Assembly (NCBI RefSeq): GCF_001889065.1
Contig: NZ_LWHB01000021.1
Coordinates: 1-32,126, forward strand
Reading direction: 5' to 3'
DNA length: 32,126 nucleotides
Source of the DNA: Suttonella ornithocola
GTDB lineage: Bacteria > Pseudomonadota > Gammaproteobacteria > Cardiobacteriales > Cardiobacteriaceae
Shown: positions 8,356 to 15,355 of the stretch, in pieces
How the letters are laid out: each line of letters starts with the position of its first letter
Numbering within the stretch: position 1 is the first letter of the stretch
The notes under the pieces: model-generated
Databases searched by the model: none
Told to the model about the DNA's origin: nothing
The model's input: the letters and a program-made list of their open reading frames with translations, nothing else
Translations under genes and position numbers: made by a program

Positions 8356-9155
8356 CATTGCTTACCGTAACAGAACTACATATCACAAAACAACAAAAGA
8401 CCCTGCTCCACATTCCTCACTGCACGTTTACCACCGCGCAACATACCGCCATTATCGGACCTAATGGCGCAGGAAAAAGCACCCTACTCACTGCCTTAGC
8501 TGGTGGCAATCGCCAAAGCGATCCCGCGATTTTTTACCAACACCAACCGCTATCTCAATTCAACACACAAACCCTCGCACAAAAACGTGCCGTATTAAAC
8601 CAGCATCATAACATCGCCTTTCCCATCAGCGTTGAAAACCTGATTGCGCTTGGACGAGAACCCTATCGTTATACCGACAATGCCAAACACAATACGTCAG
8701 TTATAAATCATCTCATCACACAATTTCAACTTGAGCCATACCGCCATCGCAACGCGCAAACCTTATCTGGCGGAGAGCAACATCGCGCTCAAATTGCGCG
8801 CGTCCTTGCGCAACTTTTACCTAATTTAGATAGCACACTCGAAGGCAAATGGCTATTACTAGATGAACCCACCAACCATTTAGACCTACGCCATCAACAC
8901 CAACTCATGCACTCCCTCAAAACCCTTACCGCAAAAGGCTTAACTATCATTTCTGTTTTACATGACCCAGCCTTAGCGCTCAACCATGCTCATCAAATAT
9001 GCTTACTAAAAAATGGTAATTATTACAACAGCTATCCGCCTCAGCAATTAGCAAATAATGTTCAACCACTTAATCAAATTTATGACTTATCTCTTGAAAT
9101 ACATATTCATCAAGGCGCTTACTCTCTCTATCCAACATGCACTATAACTGAATGA
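8352..9155 (+). CDS. hmuV: heme ABC transporter ATP-binding protein
   Basis: The 267-aa ATPase has Walker A GPNGAGKST (residues 37-44 region), a Q-loop near LNQHHNIAFPISV, the ABC signature LSGGEQHRAQIARVL, Walker B LLLDEPTNHLD and an H-loop His in SVLHDPALAL. It overlaps hmuU by four bases and powers import of heme handed over by HmuT. The last codons (ACT ATA ACT GAA TGA) lie inside a family B short element beginning at 9143. The final residues and stop codon are therefore supplied by that insertion, and the original C-terminus may have been slightly different. All catalytic motifs are upstream and intact, so function is probably retained. Confidence 0.9.
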   Translation: MTLLTVTELHITKQQKTLLHIPHCTFTTAQHTAIIGPNGAGKSTLLTALAGGNRQSDPAIFYQHQPLSQFNTQTLAQKRAVLNQHHNIAFPISVENLIALGREPYRYTDNAKHNTSVINHLITQFQLEPYRHRNAQTLSGGEQHRAQIARVLAQLLPNLDSTLEGKWLLLDEPTNHLDLRHQHQLMHSLKTLTAKGLTIISVLHDPALALNHAHQICLLKNGNYYNSYPPQQLANNVQPLNQIYDLSLEIHIHQGAYSLYPTCTITE

Positions 9156-9388
9156 GTTCAGATTGCGTACAAATCAACAAGCCACAGACAGCACACATTA
9201 GTACGGAAAGACGCTCAAATCCTGTATGCGAGTTAAAAACATTGGTAGTGGTTTGAAAAGTATGCTGGAATATTATCAAATAATCCAATGGTAGTTAAAT
9301 ATTTAAATATCAATATATTAAAAGAAATATTTTTTGTAAGAGTATGGTTAGCATACTTTTCAAACCACTACCAAAACATTTAACTATA
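9143..9388 (+). repeat. family B element interrupted by a family C element
   Basis: The B sequence begins TATAACTGAATGAGTTCAG at 9143, continues to 9243, and resumes at 9381 to end TAACTATA at 9388. Joined, it aligns with the uninterrupted copy at 27980-28089. Its core (CACAGACAGCACACATTAGT) resembles the neisserial repeat core. The interruption is the family C element at 9244-9372. Confidence 0.8.
9244..9372 (+). repeat. family C non-autonomous element with 8-bp target duplication
   Basis: A 129-bp AT-rich element bounded by 23-bp inverted repeats (GGTAGTGGTTTGAAAAGTAT at the left; the reverse complement ends at 9372). It is flanked on both sides by AAAACATT (9236-9243 and 9373-9380), an 8-bp direct repeat created inside the family B copy. 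Eight-base duplications fit IS1/IS1595-type transposases; the driver is unknown. Confidence 0.85.
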
Positions 9389-9493
9389 TAGTCAAAGAAA
9401 ACTAAAATTGATACAAGGCGACCGAATGCAGATAGTACGGTTGTACAGTAAGTGAGGGTAACACCGTACCAATTTAGTATTTCTTCAACTATA
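9387..9493 (+). repeat. family B-like element closest to the neisserial TATAG repeat
   Basis: About 107 bp with ends TATAGTCAAAGAAAACTAAA and, inverted, TATAGTTGAAGAAATACTAA. The core ACAAGGCGACCGAATGCAGA and CACCGTACCAATTTA closely recall the abundant TATAGTGGATTAA repeat of Neisseria and Kingella as I remember it. It abuts the previous copy, sharing TATA. Confidence 0.75.
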
Positions 9494-9508
9494 AATCCTA
9501 AAATTCTC

Positions 9509-9705
9509 TATAGCCAACTTCCAAAAAAATGCATACAACGTTATGCTAGATATCTATAGTAAAAGACTACTAGAATAGTTATAGTGTTAAGATAGATGAA
9601 TAAAGTAAGTACACATACTTTACTGGAATAACCATCTAATTTCTGTAACTCTTTTATTAGCCTTTGACTATATCTTAAAAACAGCGTATTAACCAAAAGT
9701 ACTGT
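9509..9705 (+). repeat. family A element, split by family E and right-truncated by family D
   Basis: The left part (9509-9556) begins TATAGCCAACTTCC and continues with GCATACAACGTTA. The right part (9671-9705) has AAAAACAGCG and AAGTACTGT, the expected internal sequence of family A. The expected right terminus is missing and replaced by the family D element at 9706. Confidence 0.75.
9557..9670 (+). repeat. family E element inserted in family A, TA duplication
   Basis: 114 bp with imperfect inverted ends (TAGTAAAAGACTACTAGAATAG against TAGTCAAAGGCTAATAAAAG), flanked by TA at 9555-9556 and 9671-9672. The interior TAAAGTAAGTACACATAC and TCTAATTTCTGTAACTC recurs at 27954-28142. TA targeting suggests mobilisation by an IS630/Tc1-mariner-type transposase. 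Confidence 0.75.
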
Positions 9706-9836
9706 GAGACCTTTGCAAAACCCCTAAAAATAGAGAAATTTCAACTTTTTAAATTTTGAAAACATATTAAAATCATAGCGTTATTTTTTCTACTAATAGC
9801 AAAAATTGGTGTAAAACGGAATTTTGCAAAATTCTC
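9706..9836 (+). repeat. family D element, copy 1
   Basis: About 131 bp starting GAGACCTTTGCAAAA and ending in a decayed inverse (TTTTGCAAAATTCTC). Its interior is shared with 12112-12236 (ATATTAAAATCAT, TAGCAAAAATT, GTGTAAAAC). The ends resemble terminal repeats of IS5-group elements. The rest of the gap to 9911 is AT-rich with nothing else recognised. Confidence 0.75.
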
Positions 9837-9911
9837 ATATATATTCTAACTCATTCGCATGATTTAATAACCATTGTTTTAACAATTATAATTAGGTCAA
9901 ATAACTACAAT

Positions 9912-9948
9912 TAAAAAATAAAGCCCCTACACAGATAGGAGCTTTATT
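9912..9948 (-). terminator. Rho-independent terminator of rplU-rpmA
   Basis: On the minus strand AATAAAGCTCCT and AGGGGCTTTATT form a long stem with a small bulge, followed by a TTTTTTAA tract. It lies 30 bases beyond the rpmA stop codon. Confidence 0.8.
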
Positions 9949-9977
9949 CAGTTAGGATAACATTTTATAGCAATAGA

Positions 9978-10241
9978 TTAGGCTTCTACAGCTTCAATGC
10001 TAACAAATTTACGATTTTTAGGTCCGCGAACAGAAAATACTACTTTGCCAGATGCTGTTGCAAATAAGGTATGATCTTTACCAACTCCAACATTTTCACC
10101 TGCATTAAATGGTGTTCCGCGTTGGCGTACTAAGATGCTACCAGCGCTTACCATTTCGCCACCAAAACGCTTAACACCTAAACGTTTGGATTGTGAATCG
10201 CGTCCGTTACGGCTAGAACCACCTGCTTTTTTGTGAGCCAT
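9978..10241 (-). CDS. rpmA: 50S ribosomal protein L27
   Basis: The 87-aa basic protein matches L27 along its whole length: MAHKKAGGSSRNGRDSQSKR at the N-terminus, then LGVKRFGGE, ILVRQRGT, and GVGKDHTLFATASGKV. The N-terminal tail reaches toward the peptidyl-transferase centre in the 50S subunit. It starts with Ala-His-Lys-Lys and has none of the N-terminal extension cleaved in Firmicutes. AAGGAG precedes the ATG. It lies 18 bases downstream of rplU, the usual pair. The GTPase gene obgE, which often follows, is absent here; short repeat elements occupy the downstream region. Confidence 0.96.
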   Translation of the reverse strand: MAHKKAGGSSRNGRDSQSKRLGVKRFGGEMVSAGSILVRQRGTPFNAGENVGVGKDHTLFATASGKVVFSVRGPKNRKFVSIEAVEA

Positions 10242-10259
10242 TAGTTTTCTCCTTAAGAA

Positions 10260-10583
10260 TTATTCGGTCTTGCCATCAATTGCGTCAATAACTACTTCAG
10301 TGTAGTTTTGACGATGACCTTGTTGTTTCATAGAGTGCTTACGACGGCGGAATTTAATGATTTTTACTTTTTTATGACGACCGTGTTCAGCTATTTTAGC
10401 GCTAACGATTTTTCCTTCAACATAAGGCGCACCAACGATAACGTCGCCTTCTCCTGCTGAAATCAGTAAAACTTTATCAAAAGAGATAGTATCTCCTGCT
10501 TCACCTGGTAAGGTTTCTACGCGCAAACGTTGCCCTGGCTTGACTTTATATTGTTTTCCGCCGGTTTCGATGATTGCAAACAT
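10260..10583 (-). CDS. rplU: 50S ribosomal protein L21
   Basis: The 107-aa protein has the L21 start MFAIIETGGKQYKVKPGQRL, the central DKVLLISAGEGDVIVGAPYV and the rRNA-binding KIIKFRRRKHSMKQQGHRQN stretch, with normal family length. GGAG lies at the right distance before the ATG. A good sigma-70 type promoter stands just upstream at 10640-10668, so the rplU-rpmA operon probably starts there. Confidence 0.96.
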   Translation of the reverse strand: MFAIIETGGKQYKVKPGQRLRVETLPGEAGDTISFDKVLLISAGEGDVIVGAPYVEGKIVSAKIAEHGRHKKVKIIKFRRRKHSMKQQGHRQNYTEVVIDAIDGKTE

Positions 10584-10639
10584 ATATTTCTCCGAATGTG
10601 AGCGAATGGTTACGCTCTAAGCTATTAGAAAGGTAGCGA

Positions 10640-10668
10640 ATAATACACATCTCTCGCGTTTGAATCAA
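10640..10668 (-). promoter_or_regulatory. sigma-70 promoter of rplU-rpmA
   Basis: On the minus strand TTGATT (10663-10668) and TATTAT (10640-10645) are separated by exactly 17 bases, leaving a leader of about 50 bases before the rplU ATG. The -35 overlaps the stop codon of the upstream antiporter gene. Confidence 0.65.
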
Positions 10669-11987
10669 GATTTTTTTAGTTTATTAAGCATTTTAGAGGA
10701 AAATTTCGACTCTGGTGTATTGTCTGCCAAACGAGGGTCGCGATAAGCATCATCAGGGGTTGTACGCTCACCAGCTAAACGCCCTATTGTTGTTCCTTGA
10801 ATGAGGATAGAGAATACAACAACAGCATAAGTCATCCATAAGATAATATCTCTGTTGCCACCAGCAGGTAAAGTGAGCGCCATCGCAATAGGCAACCCAC
10901 CTCTTAATCCACCCCAAGTCAAAATCCGTACAGAACGCGGAGAAAAGAAAAACCATTTTTGCAAGATGCTTACTGGTATGAGTACACTCACCCACCGCCC
11001 AAATAAAACGATTGCAATCGCGGCAACACCAATAATAAGTTCTTTACTAGTTACAGGCACAATAACTAGAAGCAATCCAACCATAACGAATAACATGGTA
11101 TTTAATACTTCATCAATGACGCCCCAAAATTCATGAAGGGCTTCTTTCGTACCATGACGCATTTTTTTATGACATAAGCGACCAAAGAGGATTCCAACAA
11201 TTACTATTGTAATAGCTGGCGAGAAGCCTAATAAATCTGCTGCTTCAAAGCTTCCAAAAACAAGCGCTAATGTAATCAAAATTTCTACGTGTGAATCAAC
11301 CGCTAATTTGGTTAGATAATAAGCAATATAGCTACACACAGCTGCAAGAATAAAGCCACCGCCTACACTTTTAAAGAAAAAGAGGGAAACGGCTGATGCA
11401 CTCATGGTTTCCGAATTGACAGCTAAAGTATAGAAAAAGGCAAAGACAACAAAGCCAATGCCGTCATTAAATAAGGACTCGCCACAAACGTCCATATCTA
11501 ATCCTTTAGAAACGCCGATTGAGCGTAAAATCGCCAACACAGCAATGGGGTCAGTAGGAGAAATGAGAGCTCCGAAGGTTAGACAATATACTAATGGCAG
11601 ACTACCGCCAATAATGTAATGGATAAATCCCCAAATGAGAAAGCCAATGACAAATGTTGAAATAAGAACGCCACAAATAGCCAAAATAGTGATAACAAAT
11701 AGTCTAGGTTGCAATTCATCGAAATCAATATTAATTGCGCCAGCAAATAGTAATGCCCCTAACATTCCATGGATGAGGGTTTCGCTAAAGTTAATATCAC
11801 CAATAATCGCTCTTACTTGCTCTGAATAAGGCCAATGGAAATGAATGCCTAGTAAAAGCATAATGGAGAAGACCAAGGCCAACAGCATTACACCAATGGT
11901 TCGATGTAGACCTAAAACACGATCATTAAAAACTGAAAAAACGGCTGTCATGACCAATACAGCAGCAAAAATAGCAGGTAGCGACAT
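10665..11987 (-). CDS. CPA1-family Na+(K+)/H+ antiporter
   Basis: The 440-aa inner-membrane protein has about 12 hydrophobic segments. The NhaP/NHE-family motifs are LISPTDPIAVLAIL (the ion-binding region with the conserved Asp) and CGESLFNDGIGFVVF (the conserved ND pair). Later comes RVLTWGGLRGGLPIAMALTLP, the Arg/Gly-rich helix typical of CPA1 antiporters. It ends in a short hydrophilic tail of about 40 residues with no recognised regulatory domain. It should exchange cytoplasmic Na+ or K+ for protons in pH and salt homeostasis; ion selectivity cannot be read. The gene stands alone on the minus strand, and no strong Shine-Dalgarno sequence was seen before ATG 11987. Confidence 0.88.
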   Translation of the reverse strand: MSLPAIFAAVLVMTAVFSVFNDRVLGLHRTIGVMLLALVFSIMLLLGIHFHWPYSEQVRAIIGDINFSETLIHGMLGALLFAGAINIDFDELQPRLFVITILAICGVLISTFVIGFLIWGFIHYIIGGSLPLVYCLTFGALISPTDPIAVLAILRSIGVSKGLDMDVCGESLFNDGIGFVVFAFFYTLAVNSETMSASAVSLFFFKSVGGGFILAAVCSYIAYYLTKLAVDSHVEILITLALVFGSFEAADLLGFSPAITIVIVGILFGRLCHKKMRHGTKEALHEFWGVIDEVLNTMLFVMVGLLLVIVPVTSKELIIGVAAIAIVLFGRWVSVLIPVSILQKWFFFSPRSVRILTWGGLRGGLPIAMALTLPAGGNRDIILWMTYAVVVFSILIQGTTIGRLAGERTTPDDAYRDPRLADNTPESKFSSKMLNKLKKS

Positions 11988-12111
11988 AAGGGATAATCCG
12001 CGTTTAAAACCTGCGTTTTATATCATAAATTTGTGTCTATTATCGCTTTTTTACTAGTTAAAATGATACTTTGTTTGTTTTTGATAATTTCTTTCTGATT
12101 TTATACAAACC

Positions 12112-12236
12112 GAGACCTTTGCAAAAAAAACAATAAAATAGAGAAATTTCAAATTTTCAAAATATATTAAAATCATGGTGTTAATTTTTCTACTAGTAGC
12201 AAAAATTAGTGTAAAACAGAATTTTGCAAAGGTCTC
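12112..12236 (+). repeat. family D element, copy 2 (best preserved)
   Basis: 125 bp with perfect inverted ends GAGACCTTTGCAAAA and TTTTGCAAAGGTCTC. It encodes no protein. Its right end directly abuts the surviving 3' end of an mglC gene, so it marks the break point. From 11988 to 12111 only AT-rich sequence is seen. Confidence 0.85.
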
Positions 12237-12353
12237 AAGCTATATAGCTTGTCTTACATCGGCGTTAATCCAAACTGGCAATATGTCATTAAAGGTTCAA
12301 TTATCATTATTGCGGTCGCTATCGACTCTTTGAAATACGCTAAGAAAAAATAA
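12237..12353 (+). pseudogene. mglC: mglC remnant (galactose/methylgalactoside ABC permease, last 38 codons)
   Basis: Reading from the family D element gives KLYSLSYIGVNPNWQYVIKG, then SIIIIAVAIDSLKYAKKK and a stop at 12351-12353. This matches, from memory, the C-terminal end of MglC, the inner-membrane permease of the galactose-binding-protein ABC transporter (E. coli ends with a very similar IDSLKYA(R/K)KK). No start codon or upstream gene is left. A genuine-looking terminator follows, so the whole 3' end of an mgl operon survives as a scar. Not expressed as a functional protein. Confidence 0.8.
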
Positions 12354-12374
12354 AGACACTCCGCCTTTTACTTG

Positions 12375-12407
12375 TAGGCGCATGAATTTATGCGCCTATT
12401 TTATTTC
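12375..12407 (+). terminator. terminator of the lost mgl operon
   Basis: TAGGCGCAT and ATGCGCCTA form a 9-bp perfect stem with a 6-base loop, followed by TTTTATTT. It lies 21 bases after the mglC remnant's stop codon. Confidence 0.8.
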
Positions 12408-12486
12408 AATAACAATAAAAAATAATACAAAGTTTAAATCTTGCTTTTCTGTCATCCCTGCGTTTACACGCCCTTTGACTAAGCTG

Positions 12487-12495
12487 TGATATAGT
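12487..12495 (+). promoter_or_regulatory. candidate extended -10 promoter for dsbD
   Basis: TGATATAGT fits an extended -10 (TGN plus TATAGT at 12490-12495) about 30 bases before the dsbD ATG. No convincing -35 is seen. Confidence 0.4.
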
Positions 12496-12525
12496 TTGCG
12501 CGATTTTTTCTAAACTAATTTTTTT

Positions 12526-14349
12526 ATGAATCGTATTCTCATCCTATTACTCACTATTTTTTCTTTTTTCTCTGTCGCGTTTGGACAAGAACCTTTACCC
12601 TTCAAACAAGTTTTTATCCCAGAAATTCAACAACAACATGGTGAAGATGGGTACACCACCACTATCCAAATTCCGATTCCAGAAGGCTATTATCTTTACG
12701 ATAACAAAACCATTTTAGACACAGAAGGATTAGAGAATCCGAGTATTGAAAAAAGTCCAGCAAAAGAAAAACACGACCCTTTTTTTGGCGATGTCAAAGT
12801 CTATACACCAGACCATCCGGCTAAACTCATTATTCATCATCAGAATCCAGCTGACCAATTCATTTTAAAAACGCAAGGCTGTCAAGATGGTGTTATCTGC
12901 TATCCACCTGATAGCTTTATCTTATCTGTTGCTGCCAATGGAGATGTTTCTACCCCTGCAAGCAATACGGGGGTAACCAAAAATTTCCTACAAAAAGCCG
13001 CCGCACAAGCAAATATTGAAACATCTAGCAATACCACTTCAATCGTAACAACTAACGATACATCATCTGCTCAAGTTTCTCACGCTACTGCAACGCACGA
13101 ACAAAACGAATCAAAATCTATTGAAAATCGACTCATTGATCATTTTTGGCTAACCTTACCTTTAATTGTTTTACTAGGAATTGGCGTTAGCTTCACCGCC
13201 TGTGTTTATCCGCTTATTCCGATAGTTACTAGCTTAGTCGTTGGTAAAAACACTTCTACTCGCCGAAGCTATGCACTGATTAGCGTTTATGTACTCGCGA
13301 TGGGTGGCGCTATGGCATTGCTCGGCGCGGTATTTGGTTGGTTTGAAATTAACTTACAAGCCCTGATGCAACGCCCTTGGATTGTTGTATTGGTTGCTAT
13401 TTTCTTCCTTATCTTATCCTTATCAATGTTCGATGTTTATACCTTACAAACACCACAATGGTTACAACGTCGCACTGATCGCTTAAGCCGCCAACAAAAA
13501 AGCGGCTCTTACACCGGCGCAGCCATCATGGGGGCGTTATCCATCCTTGTTGTTAGCCCTTGCGCAACGCCTGTTTTAACAGCATTACTGCTCTATACCG
13601 CACAAACCACTCCCGCCAAAGGTGCACTTGCATTATTTGCATTTGGTATTGGTACTGGTTTACCTCTTCTCCTCTTTGCAGGTATCATGCGTCGCTTTAT
13701 GCCAAAAGCAGGCGGATGGATGACAGCAATCAAACGCTTCTTTGGTTTCCTAATGATAGCTGTTTCTATTTGGCTCGTTGCACGCTTACTTCCAGCAAAT
13801 ATTGCATGGGGCGTTTGGGCAGCTTATGCATTAGCAGTTGCAGTGGCTCTAGATTTACTCACCCCTGTAACAGGCAAAGCAAGATTTTTCATTCGCTATC
13901 TTGCAGCTGCTGCTTTTTTAGGCGCAATTGTCAGTGCCGTACAAATCGTGCGTCCATCTGTTGCAGCACATACAGAAACAACTGCTCAATTTGAAACCGT
14001 ACATACCGTTCAAGCCTTAGAGCAAGCCATTGAACAAGCCAATCGACCTGTCATCGTTGATTTTTATGCAGATTGGTGTGTGGCTTGTCGAGTCTGGGAA
14101 AAAGAAATTTGGCATAACCCAAGATTTAATGAGCCACTCTCCCCTTATCGACTCATTAAAATTGATATGACAGACTATACGGATGACGATAAAGCGCTCA
14201 TGCGGACACTTAACCTTGTTGGTCCACCAGCAGTACTCTTCTATCCTGCACATGGTGATATCCATCATCCGCAAACCACCTTGATTGGCGAAATGTCTGC
14301 TGACCAATTTGCACAAGTTTTACAGGAAAAATCTACATCTCATCCATAA
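12526..14349 (+). CDS. dsbD: thiol:disulfide interchange protein DsbD
   Basis: The 607-aa protein carries electrons from cytoplasmic thioredoxin across the inner membrane to periplasmic DsbC, DsbG and CcmG-type partners. The three-part DsbD layout is complete. A signal peptide (1-20) is followed by an N-terminal periplasmic domain with CQDGVIC (Cys119, Cys125), and then a Ser/Thr-rich linker. The membrane domain (about 205-480) has the redox Cys226 in SFTACVYPLIP and Cys346 in VVSPCATP. The C-terminal thioredoxin-like domain has DWCVACR (Cys518, Cys521). All six catalytic cysteines are present. ATG 12526 has no obvious Shine-Dalgarno sequence but directly opens the signal peptide. It is probably a single-gene unit ahead of aroQ. 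Confidence 0.95.
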   Translation: MNRILILLLTIFSFFSVAFGQEPLPFKQVFIPEIQQQHGEDGYTTTIQIPIPEGYYLYDNKTILDTEGLENPSIEKSPAKEKHDPFFGDVKVYTPDHPAKLIIHHQNPADQFILKTQGCQDGVICYPPDSFILSVAANGDVSTPASNTGVTKNFLQKAAAQANIETSSNTTSIVTTNDTSSAQVSHATATHEQNESKSIENRLIDHFWLTLPLIVLLGIGVSFTACVYPLIPIVTSLVVGKNTSTRRSYALISVYVLAMGGAMALLGAVFGWFEINLQALMQRPWIVVLVAIFFLILSLSMFDVYTLQTPQWLQRRTDRLSRQQKSGSYTGAAIMGALSILVVSPCATPVLTALLLYTAQTTPAKGALALFAFGIGTGLPLLLFAGIMRRFMPKAGGWMTAIKRFFGFLMIAVSIWLVARLLPANIAWGVWAAYALAVAVALDLLTPVTGKARFFIRYLAAAAFLGAIVSAVQIVRPSVAAHTETTAQFETVHTVQALEQAIEQANRPVIVDFYADWCVACRVWEKEIWHNPRFNEPLSPYRLIKIDMTDYTDDDKALMRTLNLVGPPAVLFYPAHGDIHHPQTTLIGEMSADQFAQVLQEKSTSHP

Positions 14350-14366
14350 AATTCCGTAAATTCAGG

Positions 14367-14372
14367 TATAAT
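14367..14372 (+). promoter_or_regulatory. candidate -10 box for aroQ-accB-accC
   Basis: A perfect TATAAT stands 46 bases before the aroQ ATG in the 68-base gap after dsbD. No good -35 hexamer is seen, so confidence is moderate. Confidence 0.45.
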
Positions 14373-14417
14373 GCGCCATTTTCGTCCCATCATTCATTTT
14401 TTCGGACAATAACATTC

Positions 14418-14864
14418 ATGACACAATTACTGGTTATTAACGGCCCTAATCTCAATCTGCTCGGCACGCGCGAACCCTCTATCTATGGCGCAGATACACT
14501 TGAAGATATTGAAACTCGTATGCGTAGCGTTGCCGAAGCCTTTAACTACCAAATCGAATTCTTTCAAAGCAATCATGAAGGCGTGATTATTGACCTCATT
14601 CATGAAGCAGGAAAATATCAAGTTGACCTAATCATCATTAACCCTGCTGCTTTTACCCATACAAGCGTTGCTATTAGAGATGCAATCAAAGCTGTTGGCA
14701 TTCCTTGTATTGAAGTTCACCTTTCCAATATTCATACGCGCGAAGTATTTCGCACACATAGCTATTTTAGCGATATCGCTATTGGCACAATTTCCGGGCT
14801 CGGTGCGATCGGTTATGAACTGGCTGTTATCGCTGCCCATAATCATCTTACCCACGCCCAATGA
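14418..14864 (+). CDS. aroQ: type II 3-dehydroquinate dehydratase
   Basis: The 148-aa enzyme converts 3-dehydroquinate to 3-dehydroshikimate in the shikimate pathway and forms a cytoplasmic dodecamer. Family motifs are LVINGPNLNLLGTREPSIYG (with catalytic Tyr23 on the lid loop), FFQSNHEG, INPAAFTHTSVAIRDA, HLSNIHTREVFRTHSYFS (catalytic His and lid Arg region) and GLGAIGYELA. Length is standard. INPAAF replaces the more usual INPGAY, a conservative difference. It is followed closely by accB and accC, a common grouping in gammaproteobacteria. Confidence 0.95.
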   Translation: MTQLLVINGPNLNLLGTREPSIYGADTLEDIETRMRSVAEAFNYQIEFFQSNHEGVIIDLIHEAGKYQVDLIIINPAAFTHTSVAIRDAIKAVGIPCIEVHLSNIHTREVFRTHSYFSDIAIGTISGLGAIGYELAVIAAHNHLTHAQ

Positions 14865-14879
14865 ACCCATGGAGGCATT

Positions 14880-15344
14880 ATGGATATCCGTAAAATCAAA
14901 AAATTGATAGAACTTTTAGAAGCATCTGATGTTGCAGAAATTAAAATTACTGAAGGCGAAGAAACCGTCCGTATCAGCCGTTATGGCAGTGCGCCTGTTC
15001 AACAATACGTAGCAGCCCCTCAACCAATTGCTCAAGCGCAGCCAACCATTACACCACAATCTGCTAACGTCGCTACCGCTAATAATGATACTCAAGCTGC
15101 CGAGCCTACTGGTAAACTGATTCGTTCACCAATGGTCGGCACCTTTTATGGCGCACCTTCTCCTGACGCTGAAGATTTTGTTAAAGTGGGACAAACCATT
15201 AAAAACGGAGATACCGTTTGCATTATCGAAGCAATGAAAATGTTTAATCGCATTGAAGCCGAATTTAGTGGCAAAATCAAAGCGATTTTAGTAGAAAATG
15301 GACAACCCGTAGAATACGACGAACCTCTTTTCGTTGTTGAATAA
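14880..15344 (+). CDS. accB: biotin carboxyl carrier protein of acetyl-CoA carboxylase
   Basis: The 154-aa carrier shuttles carboxybiotin between biotin carboxylase and carboxyltransferase in fatty-acid synthesis. The N-terminal helix (MDIRKIKKLIELLEAS) binds AccC. A Pro/Ala/Gln-rich flexible linker spans about 38-78. The C-terminal biotinyl domain begins LIRSPMVGTFYGAPSPDAE and carries the biotin-accepting Lys120 in EAMKM. The thumb region and final FVVE strand are present. GGAGG lies at the correct distance from ATG 14880, which is 16 bases after aroQ. It is 12 bases ahead of accC, and the two are normally coexpressed. Confidence 0.96.
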   Translation: MDIRKIKKLIELLEASDVAEIKITEGEETVRISRYGSAPVQQYVAAPQPIAQAQPTITPQSANVATANNDTQAAEPTGKLIRSPMVGTFYGAPSPDAEDFVKVGQTIKNGDTVCIIEAMKMFNRIEAEFSGKIKAILVENGQPVEYDEPLFVVE

Positions 15345-15355
15345 GCGGAGGCAAT

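Noticed and set aside
9143..9836. Possible CRISPR or tandem-repeat array
   Set aside because: Repeats are unlike each other, have inverted ends and show target duplications; no regular repeat-spacer pattern.
12070..12095. GTTTGTTTTTGATAATT shared with the IS630 left end at about 274-290
   Set aside because: A 17-base AT-rich match alone is too short to call an IS remnant; no terminal repeat is seen beside it.
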